Assembly (NCBI RefSeq): GCF_000497755.1
Contig: NZ_AYOD01000015.1
Coordinates: 1-64,000 of the forward strand
DNA: 64,000 bases
Origin: Aliihoeflea sp. 2WW
GTDB lineage: Bacteria; Pseudomonadota; Alphaproteobacteria; Rhizobiales; Rhizobiaceae
Direction of reading: 5' to 3'
The notes beneath the pieces were generated by a model that searched no databases, had not been told where the DNA came from, and was given only the letters and a program-made list of their open reading frames with translations. The translations under genes were made by a program, and so were the position numbers. Shown here in pieces: positions 50,845 to 59,127 of this stretch. The first letter of the stretch is position 1; the number at the start of each line of letters is the position of its first letter.

Positions 50845-50973
50845 CGCCCCCTCCACCGCCTCCGGCGGTCCCCCTCCCCCGCTTCGCAGGGGAGGATCAG
50901 TCTTCGGAGCCGGACGCAGCCCTCGATCTTCCCCCGTTTACGGGGGAGGTGGCCCGCAGGGCCGGAGGGGGCG
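50845..50973. repeat. Palindromic repeat family A, copy 2
   Basis: Begins CGCCCCCTCC and ends GGAGGGGGCG, like copy 1 at 16304, and keeps the CCCCCG-TTTA-CGGGGG hairpin (50931-50946). The arms are less perfect than in copy 1. It fills most of the gap between livM and the tlpA-like gene and ends 5 bases before the latter's stop codon. Confidence 0.88.
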
Positions 50974-50978
50974 TCCGC

Positions 50979-51653
50979 TCACATCGCAGCTTCGATGAGG
51001 TTCCTGGCATCTTCGCTCGCCCATTCGGCCGGGCCGTTCATGTGGCCGAGGAGGCAGCCATCGGCATCGACGAGCAGCGTGACCGGCAGGCCGACGGCGA
51101 GGTTGCGGCGTTTCAGGTCGTTGAACAGACCGAGCGTGTTGTCGCGGTAGTAGGCAAGACGGTCGACGCCGGTCTCCTCGAGGAACGCCTTCGGCTTGGT
51201 GTCGTCGCCGGTGTCGATATTGACCGCGACGACTTCGAAATCCTCGCCGCCCAGTTCGGCCTGGAGCTGGTTCAGCGCCGGCATTTCCTCGCGGCACGGC
51301 GCGCACCAGGTCGCCCAGAGATTGACCAGCGTCACCTTGCCGAGATCGGAAAGCCGCATGGGCTGGCCATTGGGGTCGTTGAAAGCGATGTCCGAGACGA
51401 GCCGCGGCGGATCGGCCGGCAGCATCGCCGCGACCTCGCCGGTGATCAGCGGGTCGATCGCCGAGACCGCCTCGGTCTTCGCCTCGCAGGCGGCGACGGC
51501 CTCAGGGTCGGGCGCGGCGCCCGCCGCCATCGGCGCATTGTTGCCAGAGGGGCCGCCCATCACGTATACGCCGAGCGCACCGGCAAGAACGCCGGCGACG
51601 GCCGCGATCCCGATCAGCCGGCCCGCCGGAAGGTTCGATTTGCCATCAGCCAT
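50979..51653 (-). CDS. TlpA-like thiol-disulfide interchange protein
   Basis: A 224-residue membrane-anchored thioredoxin. An N-terminal signal anchor (about 12-33) is followed by a thioredoxin fold with the redox pair WCAPC (Cys117 and Cys120) and a further Cys at position 56. TlpA-type proteins reduce cytochrome c or CuA assembly partners in the periplasm. It is divergent from argH, with ATG codons so close that the CATATG palindrome serves one start on each strand. Its 3' end meets repeat A2. Confidence 0.9.
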   Translation of the reverse strand: MADGKSNLPAGRLIGIAAVAGVLAGALGVYVMGGPSGNNAPMAAGAAPDPEAVAACEAKTEAVSAIDPLITGEVAAMLPADPPRLVSDIAFNDPNGQPMRLSDLGKVTLVNLWATWCAPCREEMPALNQLQAELGGEDFEVVAVNIDTGDDTKPKAFLEETGVDRLAYYRDNTLGLFNDLKRRNLAVGLPVTLLVDADGCLLGHMNGPAEWASEDARNLIEAAM

Positions 51654-51683
51654 ATGTCTATCTCCGGGGATGCGGATATCACG

Positions 51684-53105
51684 ATGAGCGAAAAGAAGGC
51701 CAGCAACCAGATGTGGGGCGGACGATTTGCCTCGGGTCCCGCCGCCATCATGGAAGCGATCAACGCCTCGATCGGCTTCGACAGGAAGCTGTACGCGCAG
51801 GATATAAGCGGCTCGCTCGCACAGGCCGACATGCTGGCCGAAACCGGCATCATTTCGACCGCCGACCGCGACAAGATCGCGCAAGGGCTGAACCAGATCC
51901 TCGGCGAGATCGAAGCGGGCACGTTCGAATTCTCCGCCCGGCTCGAAGACATCCACATGAATGTCGAGGCGCGGCTCGCCGATCTGATCGGCCCTGCCGC
52001 CGGACGCCTCCACACCGCGCGCTCGCGCAACGACCAGGTGGCGACGGATTTCCGCCTTTGGGTGAAGGAGGAGCTGCAGCGCACCGACGCCGCGCTCGTC
52101 AGCCTGATCGAGACGTTCCTGAAGCGCGCGGAGGAACACGCCGCGACCGTCATGCCCGGCTTTACCCATCTGCAGACGGCGCAGCCGGTGACCTTCGGCC
52201 ATCATTGCATGGCCTATGTCGAGATGTTCGGCCGCGACCTGAGCCGTGTCCGCGACGCCATCGAACGCATGGACGAAAGCCCGCTCGGCGCGGCTGCGCT
52301 CGCCGGCACCGGCTTCCCGATCGACCGCGCGATGACGGCGAAGGCGCTCGGCTTCCGCGAGCCGACGCGCAACTCGATCGACACCGTGTCCGACCGCGAC
52401 TTCGCGCTCGAATTCCTCTCCACCGCCTCGATCTGCGCCACGCACCTGTCGCGGCTGGCCGAGGAGATCGTCATCTGGTCGACGCCGCAATTCGGCTTCG
52501 TGCGCCTGTCGGACCAGTTCTCGACCGGCTCCTCGATCATGCCGCAGAAGAAGAACCCGGACGCCGCCGAACTCATCCGCGCCAAGACCGGCCGCATCAA
52601 CGGCCACATGATCGCGCTCCTGACCGTGATGAAGGGCCTGCCGCTCGCCTATTCCAAGGACATGCAGGAAGACAAGGAGGCCGTCTTCGATGCGGCCGAA
52701 ACGCTCGACCTGATGATCGCGGCGATGACGGGCATGATCGCCGACATGGAAATCCAGACCGCGGCGATGAAGAAGGCGGCAGGGTCCGGCTATTCGACCG
52801 CCACCGACCTTGCCGACTGGCTGGTACGCGAGGCGGGCCTGCCCTTCCGGGAGGCGCATCACGTCACCGGCCGCGCCGTGGCGCTTGCGGAAAGCCGCAA
52901 GGTGACGCTCGACCGGCTGACCATCGACGAGCTGAAATCCATCGACGAGCGCATCACCGACGGCATCTTCCAGGTGCTCTCCGTTCAGGCCTCGGTGAAG
53001 AGCCGCACCTCCTTCGGCGGCACCGCCCCGCAGGAAGTACGCCGCCAGATCCGCTACTGGACGAAGCGCCTGAAACAGGATGCAACGAAGCGCAAAAGCC
53101 GCTAA
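51684..53105 (+). CDS. argH: Argininosuccinate lyase
   Basis: A 473-residue enzyme that splits argininosuccinate into arginine and fumarate, the last step of arginine synthesis. The signature [12 protein letters not shown] is complete, and the catalytic Ser lies in it. The ATG at 51684 gives the canonical [15 protein letters not shown] start; an in-frame ATG at 51654, inside the CATATG shared with tlpA, would add ten residues. A 37-base gap precedes the lipoprotein gene lptM, then lysA. Confidence 0.97.
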   Translation: MSEKKASNQMWGGRFASGPAAIMEAINASIGFDRKLYAQDISGSLAQADMLAETGIISTADRDKIAQGLNQILGEIEAGTFEFSARLEDIHMNVEARLADLIGPAAGRLHTARSRNDQVATDFRLWVKEELQRTDAALVSLIETFLKRAEEHAATVMPGFTHLQTAQPVTFGHHCMAYVEMFGRDLSRVRDAIERMDESPLGAAALAGTGFPIDRAMTAKALGFREPTRNSIDTVSDRDFALEFLSTASICATHLSRLAEEIVIWSTPQFGFVRLSDQFSTGSSIMPQKKNPDAAELIRAKTGRINGHMIALLTVMKGLPLAYSKDMQEDKEAVFDAAETLDLMIAAMTGMIADMEIQTAAMKKAAGSGYSTATDLADWLVREAGLPFREAHHVTGRAVALAESRKVTLDRLTIDELKSIDERITDGIFQVLSVQASVKSRTSFGGTAPQEVRRQIRYWTKRLKQDATKRKSR

Positions 53106-53142
53106 AGACGAAACTCAAATCGCATCGATCCGGACGGGCTTC

Positions 53143-53355
53143 ATGGCATCTGGCAGACTTTTCGTATCCGTCGCGCTCCTGACGGCCATCGCCATGAGCG
53201 TCGCCGCCTGCGGGCGGCGCGGGCCGCTCGACACGCCCTATGAGGCCGCAGTCGAGGCACGGCAGGAAGCGATCGACAATGATGTGAGCCCCGTGCCGCC
53301 GCAGCCCGAACGGCCGGTCCGCGATCGTCCGTTCATCCTCGACAGCCTCCTTTAG
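53143..53355 (+). CDS. lptM: Small outer-membrane lipoprotein, LptM-like
   Basis: A 70-residue lipoprotein with signal peptide and lipobox SVAAC (Cys25), followed by GRRGPLDTP, the signature of LptM (YifL). LptM helps LptD-LptE assemble and form correct disulfides for lipopolysaccharide export (knowledge from Escherichia coli). It sits between argH and lysA, the usual place in Proteobacteria. The remaining tail is Pro-rich. Assignment rests on the lipobox and the GRRGPL motif. Confidence 0.85.
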   Translation: MASGRLFVSVALLTAIAMSVAACGRRGPLDTPYEAAVEARQEAIDNDVSPVPPQPERPVRDRPFILDSLL

Positions 53356-53367
53356 ACAGCCGCGCCC

Positions 53368-54633
53368 GTGAACCATTTCGAATACAGGAACGGCGTCCTC
53401 CACGCCGAAGACGTCTCGCTGCTCGACATCGCGGCGGAAGTCGGCACGCCCTTCTACTGCTATTCGACCGCGACGCTGGAACGGCACTACACCGTCTTCG
53501 CAAACGCCTTCGCCGACATGGACGCGCTCGTCTGCTACGCGATGAAGGCGAACTCCAACCAGGCGGTGCTGAAGACGCTGGCAAAGCTCGGCGCCGGTGC
53601 CGACGTCGTCTCCGAAGGCGAATTGCGCCGCGCGCTCGCAGCCGGCATTCCGGCCGAGAAGATCGTCTTTTCCGGCGTCGGCAAGACCGCGCGCGAGATG
53701 GACTTCGCGCTTCAGGCCGGCATCCATTGCTTCAACGTCGAATCCGAACCCGAACTCGAGCTTCTGTCCGAACGCGCGCAGGCGGCGGGCAAGGTCGCGC
53801 CGATCTCGCTGCGCATCAACCCCGACGTCGATGCAAAGACCCACAAGAAGATTTCGACCGGCAAGGCCGAGAACAAGTTCGGCATCGCGCTCGCGCGGGC
53901 CCGCGAGGCCTACGCGCGCGCGGCCCAATTGCCCGGCCTGAAGATCGTCGGCGTCGATACGCATATCGGCAGTCAGATCACCGAACTGCAGCCCTTTGAC
54001 GACGCCATCGCGCTGATGGTCGAGCTCGTCGGCCAGTTGCAGGCCGACGGCCATGCGATCGAGCACATCGATGTCGGCGGCGGGCTCGGCATCCCATACC
54101 GCATCGACAACGCCCCGCCGCCGCTCCCCGATGCCTATGCGCAGATGGTGCGTCGCCGGCTGAAGCCGCTCGGCCTCAAGGTGATCTTCGAGCCCGGCCG
54201 GCTGATCGCCGGCAATGCCGGCATTCTGGTCAGCCAGGTCGTCCATCTGAAGGAAGGCGACGCGAAGAACTTTCTGATCGTCGATGCGGCGATGAACGAT
54301 CTGATCCGCCCGACGCTCTACGACGCCTTCCACGACATCCGGCCGGTGGTAGAGCAGCCGGTGGACGCGCCGCGTATGAACGTCGACATCGTCGGCCCGG
54401 TCTGCGAGACGGGGGATTATCTGGGGCACGATCGAGACCTGCCGAAGATGAAGGCCGGCGACCTGATCTGCGTCTCGACGGCCGGTGCATACGGCGCCGT
54501 GCAGGCGGGCACCTACAACACGCGCCTCCTCGTGCCGGAAGTGCTCGTGTCCGGCGACCGCTTCCACGTCGTGCGCCCGCGTCCGACCTATGACGAACTG
54601 ATCGGCCTCGATTCGATCCCCGACTGGCTCTGA
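53368..54633 (+). CDS. lysA: Diaminopimelate decarboxylase
   Basis: A 421-residue PLP enzyme that makes lysine from meso-diaminopimelate. The PLP Lys lies in VCYAMKANSN; the HIGSQI and GGGLGIPY motifs and the C-terminal CETGDYLG, as well as GAYG, are present. It starts with GTG at 53368, with no strong ribosome site, 12 bases after lptM, suggesting coupling. With lysC it completes the ends of the lysine pathway in this window. Confidence 0.97.
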   Translation: MNHFEYRNGVLHAEDVSLLDIAAEVGTPFYCYSTATLERHYTVFANAFADMDALVCYAMKANSNQAVLKTLAKLGAGADVVSEGELRRALAAGIPAEKIVFSGVGKTAREMDFALQAGIHCFNVESEPELELLSERAQAAGKVAPISLRINPDVDAKTHKKISTGKAENKFGIALARAREAYARAAQLPGLKIVGVDTHIGSQITELQPFDDAIALMVELVGQLQADGHAIEHIDVGGGLGIPYRIDNAPPPLPDAYAQMVRRRLKPLGLKVIFEPGRLIAGNAGILVSQVVHLKEGDAKNFLIVDAAMNDLIRPTLYDAFHDIRPVVEQPVDAPRMNVDIVGPVCETGDYLGHDRDLPKMKAGDLICVSTAGAYGAVQAGTYNTRLLVPEVLVSGDRFHVVRPRPTYDELIGLDSIPDWL

Positions 54634-54740
54634 ACGCCTCGCGGACCGGTTTCACGATTTGGTGGCCGGCCTCGCCTTCGCCGCGTTTGCTGTTATCCTG
54701 ACACCGATACCGCCAGGAACGCGGATGAAGCGGACGGCTG

Positions 54741-57293
54741 ATGGCCATTGACCTCAAAAGACTGAGCGATTTTCTCAAGAGCGGCCCGATCGTCGGCCTG
54801 CGGCGCACCCGCGTCTCGACACGCGCGTCGATGCTCGTCGAGCGTCTTTGGCCCCTCCTGCTGCCGCTCTGCGTCGTCGTCTCGCTGTTCGTCAGCCTGT
54901 CGTGGCTCGGCGTCTTCCGCATTCTGCCGGACTGGCCGCGGCTCGGGCTCGTCGCATCGTTCGCGGTGGTGGCTCTTGTCGCAATGTGGCCGCTGCGGCT
55001 GTTCCGCAATCCGACCGCCGCTGAGATCGATCGTCGGATCGAGACCTCCAACGCGCTGCGCCATGCGCCGCTGCGCAGCCAGGGCGACAAGCTTGCCGGC
55101 AGGGACGATCCGTTTGCCGCTGCCCTCTGGCAGGAACATCGCAGGCGTCTCGCCGGCGAGCTGAAGGGCCTGAAGGGCGAACTTCCGCGCACCGGCATTC
55201 CCGATCGCGACCCCTGGGCGTTGCGCGCCGTCGCGCCGCTTCTCTTCGTGGTCGCCTTCGCCTTTTCGCTCGGGCCGGGCGGCGGTTCGCTGACGGACGG
55301 TTTTCGGGCCGCTGCAGGTCCTCAAATCGTCCCACCGCGCATCGACGCCTGGGTAACGCCGCCGGCCTATACCGGCAAGGCACCGCTCTACATGACCGCC
55401 GACGCCAACCGGGCGCAGAGCCTGTTCACCGTTCCCGAAGGTTCGATCGTCGCCGTGCGCGTGACCGGCGGCACGGGCGCCGAGGCGCTGAGCTATCTCG
55501 ACGCGCACACCGCCGAGGAAACGGCCTTCGAGCCCACTGCGCCGACGGCGCCGGTCACCGCATCGAGCCGGGCCGGCACAGCGCAGGCGGTGAGCCAGTT
55601 TTCCGGTCCCCTCGCGGTCGACGGGCTTTTGTCGCTGCGCCGTGACGCGGAGGGCGAGGAGATCGTCAACTGGTCGTTCACCGTCACCCCCGACGACGCC
55701 CCCCAGATCCGATTTGCCGAGGAGCCGACACGGGCCGTCAACGGTGCACTGCAACTGACCTATGAAATCGAGGACGACTACGGCGCCGTTTCGGCGCAGG
55801 CCTTGTTCGCGCCCGCCGATCCGGCGCCCGATGCGCGCCCGCTCTATGATGCGCCGGAAATGCGCCTGACCCTGCCGCGCCGGCGCGGCGACGAGATCGT
55901 CGCGCGCACCTCGCGCGACCTGACCGAACATCCGTGGGCGGGAACGCTGGTCGACCTGACGCTGGAAGCCGAGGACGGTGCAGGCCAGACAGGGCTGAGC
56001 GACGTCGAGCGCTTCACCCTGCCCGAACGCCCCTTCACCAACCCGCTCGCTTTGGCGCTGGTCGAACAGCGCCAGCTTCTCGCGCTCGACGCGAATGCAA
56101 AGCAGCGCGTCCTCGATCTGATGGACGCGATCACGCTCCGGCCCGAGGACACGATCCCCGAACTGACGCACTATCTGGGCATCGTTGCCGCGCGGGCGCG
56201 TCTCGACGAGGCGTCGAGCGACGACCAGTTGCGCGGCGTCGTCGATTATCTCTGGGAGATTGCGGTCACCATCGAGGACGGCTCGCTGACCGACGCCGAG
56301 CGTCGCCTGCGCATGGCGCAGGAAGCGTTGCGCGAGGCGCTGGAGGAAGGCGCTTCGGACGAGGAGATCGAGCAGCTCATGGCCGAACTGCGCGAGGCGA
56401 TGCAGGAATTCCTGCGCGAATTCGCCGAACGCGCCATGCAGAACCCCGAACAGGCCATGCCCATGCCCCAGAACGGGCAGGAGATGCGCCAGAGCGACCT
56501 CGAACGAATGATGGACCAGATCGAGGAACTGGCGAAGTCCGGCGCGCGCGACGAGGCCCAGCAGCTCCTGTCCCAGCTTCAGGATATGATGAACAATCTG
56601 CAGGCCGGCCGCCAGCAACAGCAGCAGGGCGGCGAGCAAAGCGAGATGCGCCAGCAGATGGATCAGCTCGGCGAAATCATGCGCCGCCAGCAGGAGCTGA
56701 TGAACGAAACGTTCCAGATGCAGCAGGGCCAGCAGGGCCAGCAGCAGCCGGGCCAGCAGGGCGAACAGGGCGAAGGCGGCCAGATGTCGCCCGAAGACTT
56801 TGCCGAGGCGATGCGCCAGTTGCAGGAGGGGCAGGGCCAGCTCCAACAGGACCTCGAAGCGATGATGGAAGCGCTCGAAGGCATGGGCATGCAGCCCGGC
56901 GAAGGCTTTTCGGAATCCGGCGAGGCAATGGGCCGGGCGGGTGAATCGCTTGGCGAAGGCCAGGGCGAGAGGGCCGTCGGCGAACAGGGCCAGGCGCTCG
57001 AAGCGCTGCGGCGCGGCGCGCAGGACATGATGCAGCAGATGCAGCAGGCGATGGAAGGCGAAGGCGGCGGCCAGCAGCCCGGCGGGCGTAGCCGTCAGGG
57101 CGCCGACCGCGATCCGCTCGGCCGCCCGCGCGCGACGACCGGACCCGATTTCGGCGACACGGTGCGCGTGCCCGACGAGATCGACGTTCAGCGCGCGCGT
57201 CGCATCCTGGAGGCGATCCGCGAACGGCTGGGCAACGCGCTCAGCCCGGAACTGGAGCGCGACTACCTGGAGCGACTGCTGGAGATGCGCTGA
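54741..57293 (+). CDS. TIGR02302 family large membrane protein
   Basis: An 850-residue alphaproteobacterial protein of unknown function. Three transmembrane segments lie near the N-terminus (about 35-55, 60-85 and 165-185). A periplasmic middle region of about 350 residues follows, and then a long Gln/Met/Glu-rich helical region (about 560-790) with repeats such as QQGQQGQQQPGQQGEQ, probably coiled-coil or disordered. The C-terminus (about 810-850) is a conserved helical pair. It is 107 bases downstream of lysA and followed by an inverted repeat, so it may be monocistronic. No function should be assumed. Confidence 0.88.
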   Translation: MAIDLKRLSDFLKSGPIVGLRRTRVSTRASMLVERLWPLLLPLCVVVSLFVSLSWLGVFRILPDWPRLGLVASFAVVALVAMWPLRLFRNPTAAEIDRRIETSNALRHAPLRSQGDKLAGRDDPFAAALWQEHRRRLAGELKGLKGELPRTGIPDRDPWALRAVAPLLFVVAFAFSLGPGGGSLTDGFRAAAGPQIVPPRIDAWVTPPAYTGKAPLYMTADANRAQSLFTVPEGSIVAVRVTGGTGAEALSYLDAHTAEETAFEPTAPTAPVTASSRAGTAQAVSQFSGPLAVDGLLSLRRDAEGEEIVNWSFTVTPDDAPQIRFAEEPTRAVNGALQLTYEIEDDYGAVSAQALFAPADPAPDARPLYDAPEMRLTLPRRRGDEIVARTSRDLTEHPWAGTLVDLTLEAEDGAGQTGLSDVERFTLPERPFTNPLALALVEQRQLLALDANAKQRVLDLMDAITLRPEDTIPELTHYLGIVAARARLDEASSDDQLRGVVDYLWEIAVTIEDGSLTDAERRLRMAQEALREALEEGASDEEIEQLMAELREAMQEFLREFAERAMQNPEQAMPMPQNGQEMRQSDLERMMDQIEELAKSGARDEAQQLLSQLQDMMNNLQAGRQQQQQGGEQSEMRQQMDQLGEIMRRQQELMNETFQMQQGQQGQQQPGQQGEQGEGGQMSPEDFAEAMRQLQEGQGQLQQDLEAMMEALEGMGMQPGEGFSESGEAMGRAGESLGEGQGERAVGEQGQALEALRRGAQDMMQQMQQAMEGEGGGQQPGGRSRQGADRDPLGRPRATTGPDFGDTVRVPDEIDVQRARRILEAIRERLGNALSPELERDYLERLLEMR

Positions 57294-57324
57294 GGAAGAT
57301 TACGTCGCGATCGTCATGAATGCC

Positions 57325-57453
57325 GAGGCATGGATTCCTGTGACAGGCACAGGAATGACGATGGCAGATTGGCCGATGCAAATCGCAAGGGTCAGTGAAT
57401 CGCAAAAGTCTTTATGCCGTCATTCCTGTGCCTGTCACAAGAATCCATGCCTC
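57325..57453. repeat. Large inverted repeat, family C
   Basis: Arms 57325-57360 and 57418-57453 match at 35 of 36 positions; they contain GGATTCCTGTGACAGGCA and its complement with one change. The 57-base centre has no similarity to the arms. It lies between the TIGR02302 gene and the convergent response-regulator gene. I see one copy only in this window. Confidence 0.92.
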
Positions 57454-57475
57454 ATCGGTTCAAAGATGGCGACGC

Positions 57476-57841
57476 CTAGTGCGTCAGCGCGCGCGACACC
57501 GCGGAGCGGATGTCGGCGAGCGTGAAGGGCTTGTCGACGACGTCGATCACCACCTGTTCGAGATCGCTAGCGCGCTCGCGCTGGTCGGCAAAGCCGGTCA
57601 TCAACAGGATGCGCAGCGAAGGGAACGAGGCCTTCGCTTCCTTCGCCATCTCGATGCCGTCCATCGCCGGCATGCGGATGTCGGAGAGGATCAGGTCGAA
57701 ACCGCCCGCGTCGCGCGTGATGATCTCCAGCCCCTCCATGCCGTCCTCGGCCATCTCGACCTGGTGGCCGTCGACGGACAGCGCGCGCGCCGTGAAGGTA
57801 CGCACCGAGGCGTCGTCCTCGACGACGAGAATGCGCTTCAT
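57476..57841 (-). CDS. Single-domain response regulator (CpdR-like)
   Basis: A 121-residue receiver domain without an output domain. The acidic pocket (EDD, residues 8-10), phosphoacceptor Asp54 in ILSDIRMPAMDG, Thr in LLMTGFAD and Lys in VDKPF are all present. Its length and sequence resemble CpdR, which controls ClpXP proteolysis during the alphaproteobacterial cell cycle, but other single-domain regulators look alike. Its ATG overlaps the hpt stop codon by 4 bases. Confidence 0.85.
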   Translation of the reverse strand: MKRILVVEDDASVRTFTARALSVDGHQVEMAEDGMEGLEIITRDAGGFDLILSDIRMPAMDGIEMAKEAKASFPSLRILLMTGFADQRERASDLEQVVIDVVDKPFTLADIRSAVSRALTH

Positions 57842-58383
57842 TCGGCATCTCCCTTGACCACGCCGACGAAGGGCAGTTCGCGGAACGCGTGGGCGACGTC
57901 CATGCCGTAGCCGACGACGAAATAGTCCGGGCATTCAAAGCCGGTGAAATCGGCGTCGAGATCGGTCTGGCGGCGCATTGTCTTGTCGAGGAGGACGGCG
58001 ATCGACACGCTCTTGGCGCCGCGCGACAGCATCAGTTCGCGGGTGAATTTCAGCGTCTTGCCCGATTCGAGGATGTCGTCGATCAGGAGCACGTCGCGCC
58101 CGGCGACCTCGTTGTCGATGTCGCGCAGGACGCGCACCTCGCCGCTGGTCGTGCCCGCGCCGTAGCTGGAGATGAAGATGAGCTCGACTTCCGGCGACAG
58201 GCCAGTGTCGTGCATCGCGCGGATCAGGTCCGCCGCGAAGATGAACGAGCCCTTGAGAATCGAGATCACCAGGAGATCGTCATAGTGACGCTCGGCGATT
58301 TCCTTGGCCAGTTCGAGATTGCGCCGCGCGATCGCGGAGGCGGAGTAGAGAACTTCGATATCCTTGCCGCGGACGACGGGCAT
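57838..58383 (-). CDS. hpt: Hypoxanthine phosphoribosyltransferase
   Basis: A 181-residue purine salvage enzyme that converts hypoxanthine (and guanine) with PRPP to the nucleotide. The PRPP loop is VLLIDDILESGKTL. ISILKGSFIFAADLIRAM and the C-terminal FECPDYFVVGYGMD motif are typical. It is the middle gene of a three-gene run: its start overlaps the stop of the upstream membrane-protein gene (TAATG), and its stop overlaps the response regulator start. Confidence 0.95.
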   Translation of the reverse strand: MPVVRGKDIEVLYSASAIARRNLELAKEIAERHYDDLLVISILKGSFIFAADLIRAMHDTGLSPEVELIFISSYGAGTTSGEVRVLRDIDNEVAGRDVLLIDDILESGKTLKFTRELMLSRGAKSVSIAVLLDKTMRRQTDLDADFTGFECPDYFVVGYGMDVAHAFRELPFVGVVKGDAE

Positions 58384-58958
58384 TAGCGGCTTCCTTCCTG
58401 AAAAGTGATCGTTACGGACGCGACGCCGTTGCGGGGCGCGTCGAGGCGGCTTGAAAACTCGTGGGCCTGCCCGGGCGCCAATACGGCCTGATTCGTCGCC
58501 AGATGATAGCGCAGCGTCGGCCCGTCGGTCTCTGCGACCGAGATGACGATGGAGGGCAGCGCCAGCGCCTCGCCGCCATTGTTGCGCGCCGCGCCGTCGA
58601 CGACGAGAAAGGCACGCCCTTCACGTCGCTCGATACGGCTCGCCACGCCCTCGATCTGCAACGCCTGCGCCGGCGAGTTGCGGATCGTCTCGGCAAGCGG
58701 ATCGAGCACCATGCGATGGCCGCCCGCGACCCAGAATACGAGGAAGGTGGCGAGCAGGACCGTGGACCAGAAGAGAACCGGACCGGCCTTGGCGCGGCTT
58801 TGCTCATGCGCGCCGAACCCTGAAAAGCGCCGCGCCGGCGGGACCGGCTCGTTGGGCGATGCGTGCGGCGGACCGGCGCGCCTGGGCGCTTCGGCGGGCA
58901 TGACCTCGCCCGCGACGAGCCTTGGCTGATCGGGAACGCCCTGCATCTGCGCGTTCAT
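58383..58958 (-). CDS. Membrane-anchored protein of unknown function
   Basis: A 191-residue protein. A Pro-rich cytoplasmic region of about 60 residues precedes one transmembrane segment (about 63-83), followed by a periplasmic domain of about 100 residues with a beta-sandwich-like pattern (ASRIERREGRAFLVVDGAA; LRYHLATNQAVLAPGQAHEF). This arrangement resembles the DUF3426 (FxLYD-like) proteins. Start is uncertain: ATG at 58958 has AGGAG almost adjacent, while ATG at 58946 or a TTG at 58994 remain possible. It is divergent from ftsE. Confidence 0.75.
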   Translation of the reverse strand: MNAQMQGVPDQPRLVAGEVMPAEAPRRAGPPHASPNEPVPPARRFSGFGAHEQSRAKAGPVLFWSTVLLATFLVFWVAGGHRMVLDPLAETIRNSPAQALQIEGVASRIERREGRAFLVVDGAARNNGGEALALPSIVISVAETDGPTLRYHLATNQAVLAPGQAHEFSSRLDAPRNGVASVTITFQEGSR

Positions 58959-59032
58959 CTCCTGCGACACTGATCCGACCGGCTCTAAGGGCAAATGGTT
59001 AAGGCTTCGCTTGGGGACCTTGCATGCCGGAG

Positions 59033-59127
59033 GATTCTTAACGCCTCGTTAACCATGACGGACCAAGGTCGTCTGGGGCCTGGCTGTGCGTGGTTCGTGA
59101 TTCCGGTGAAGGTCGGTGCGGTGATTC
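59033..59127 (+). promoter_or_regulatory. CtrA-type box and GANTC methylation sites upstream of ftsEX
   Basis: TTAA-CGCCTCG-TTAACC (59038-59054) is a full match to the CtrA consensus TTAA-N7-TTAAC. A GATTC site (59033-59037) abuts it and two more GATTC sites lie at 59099-59103 and 59123-59127; GANTC is the CcrM methylation motif. The box is 67 bases before the FtsE GTG and 80 bases from the divergent membrane-protein start. Binding is inferred. Confidence 0.65.
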
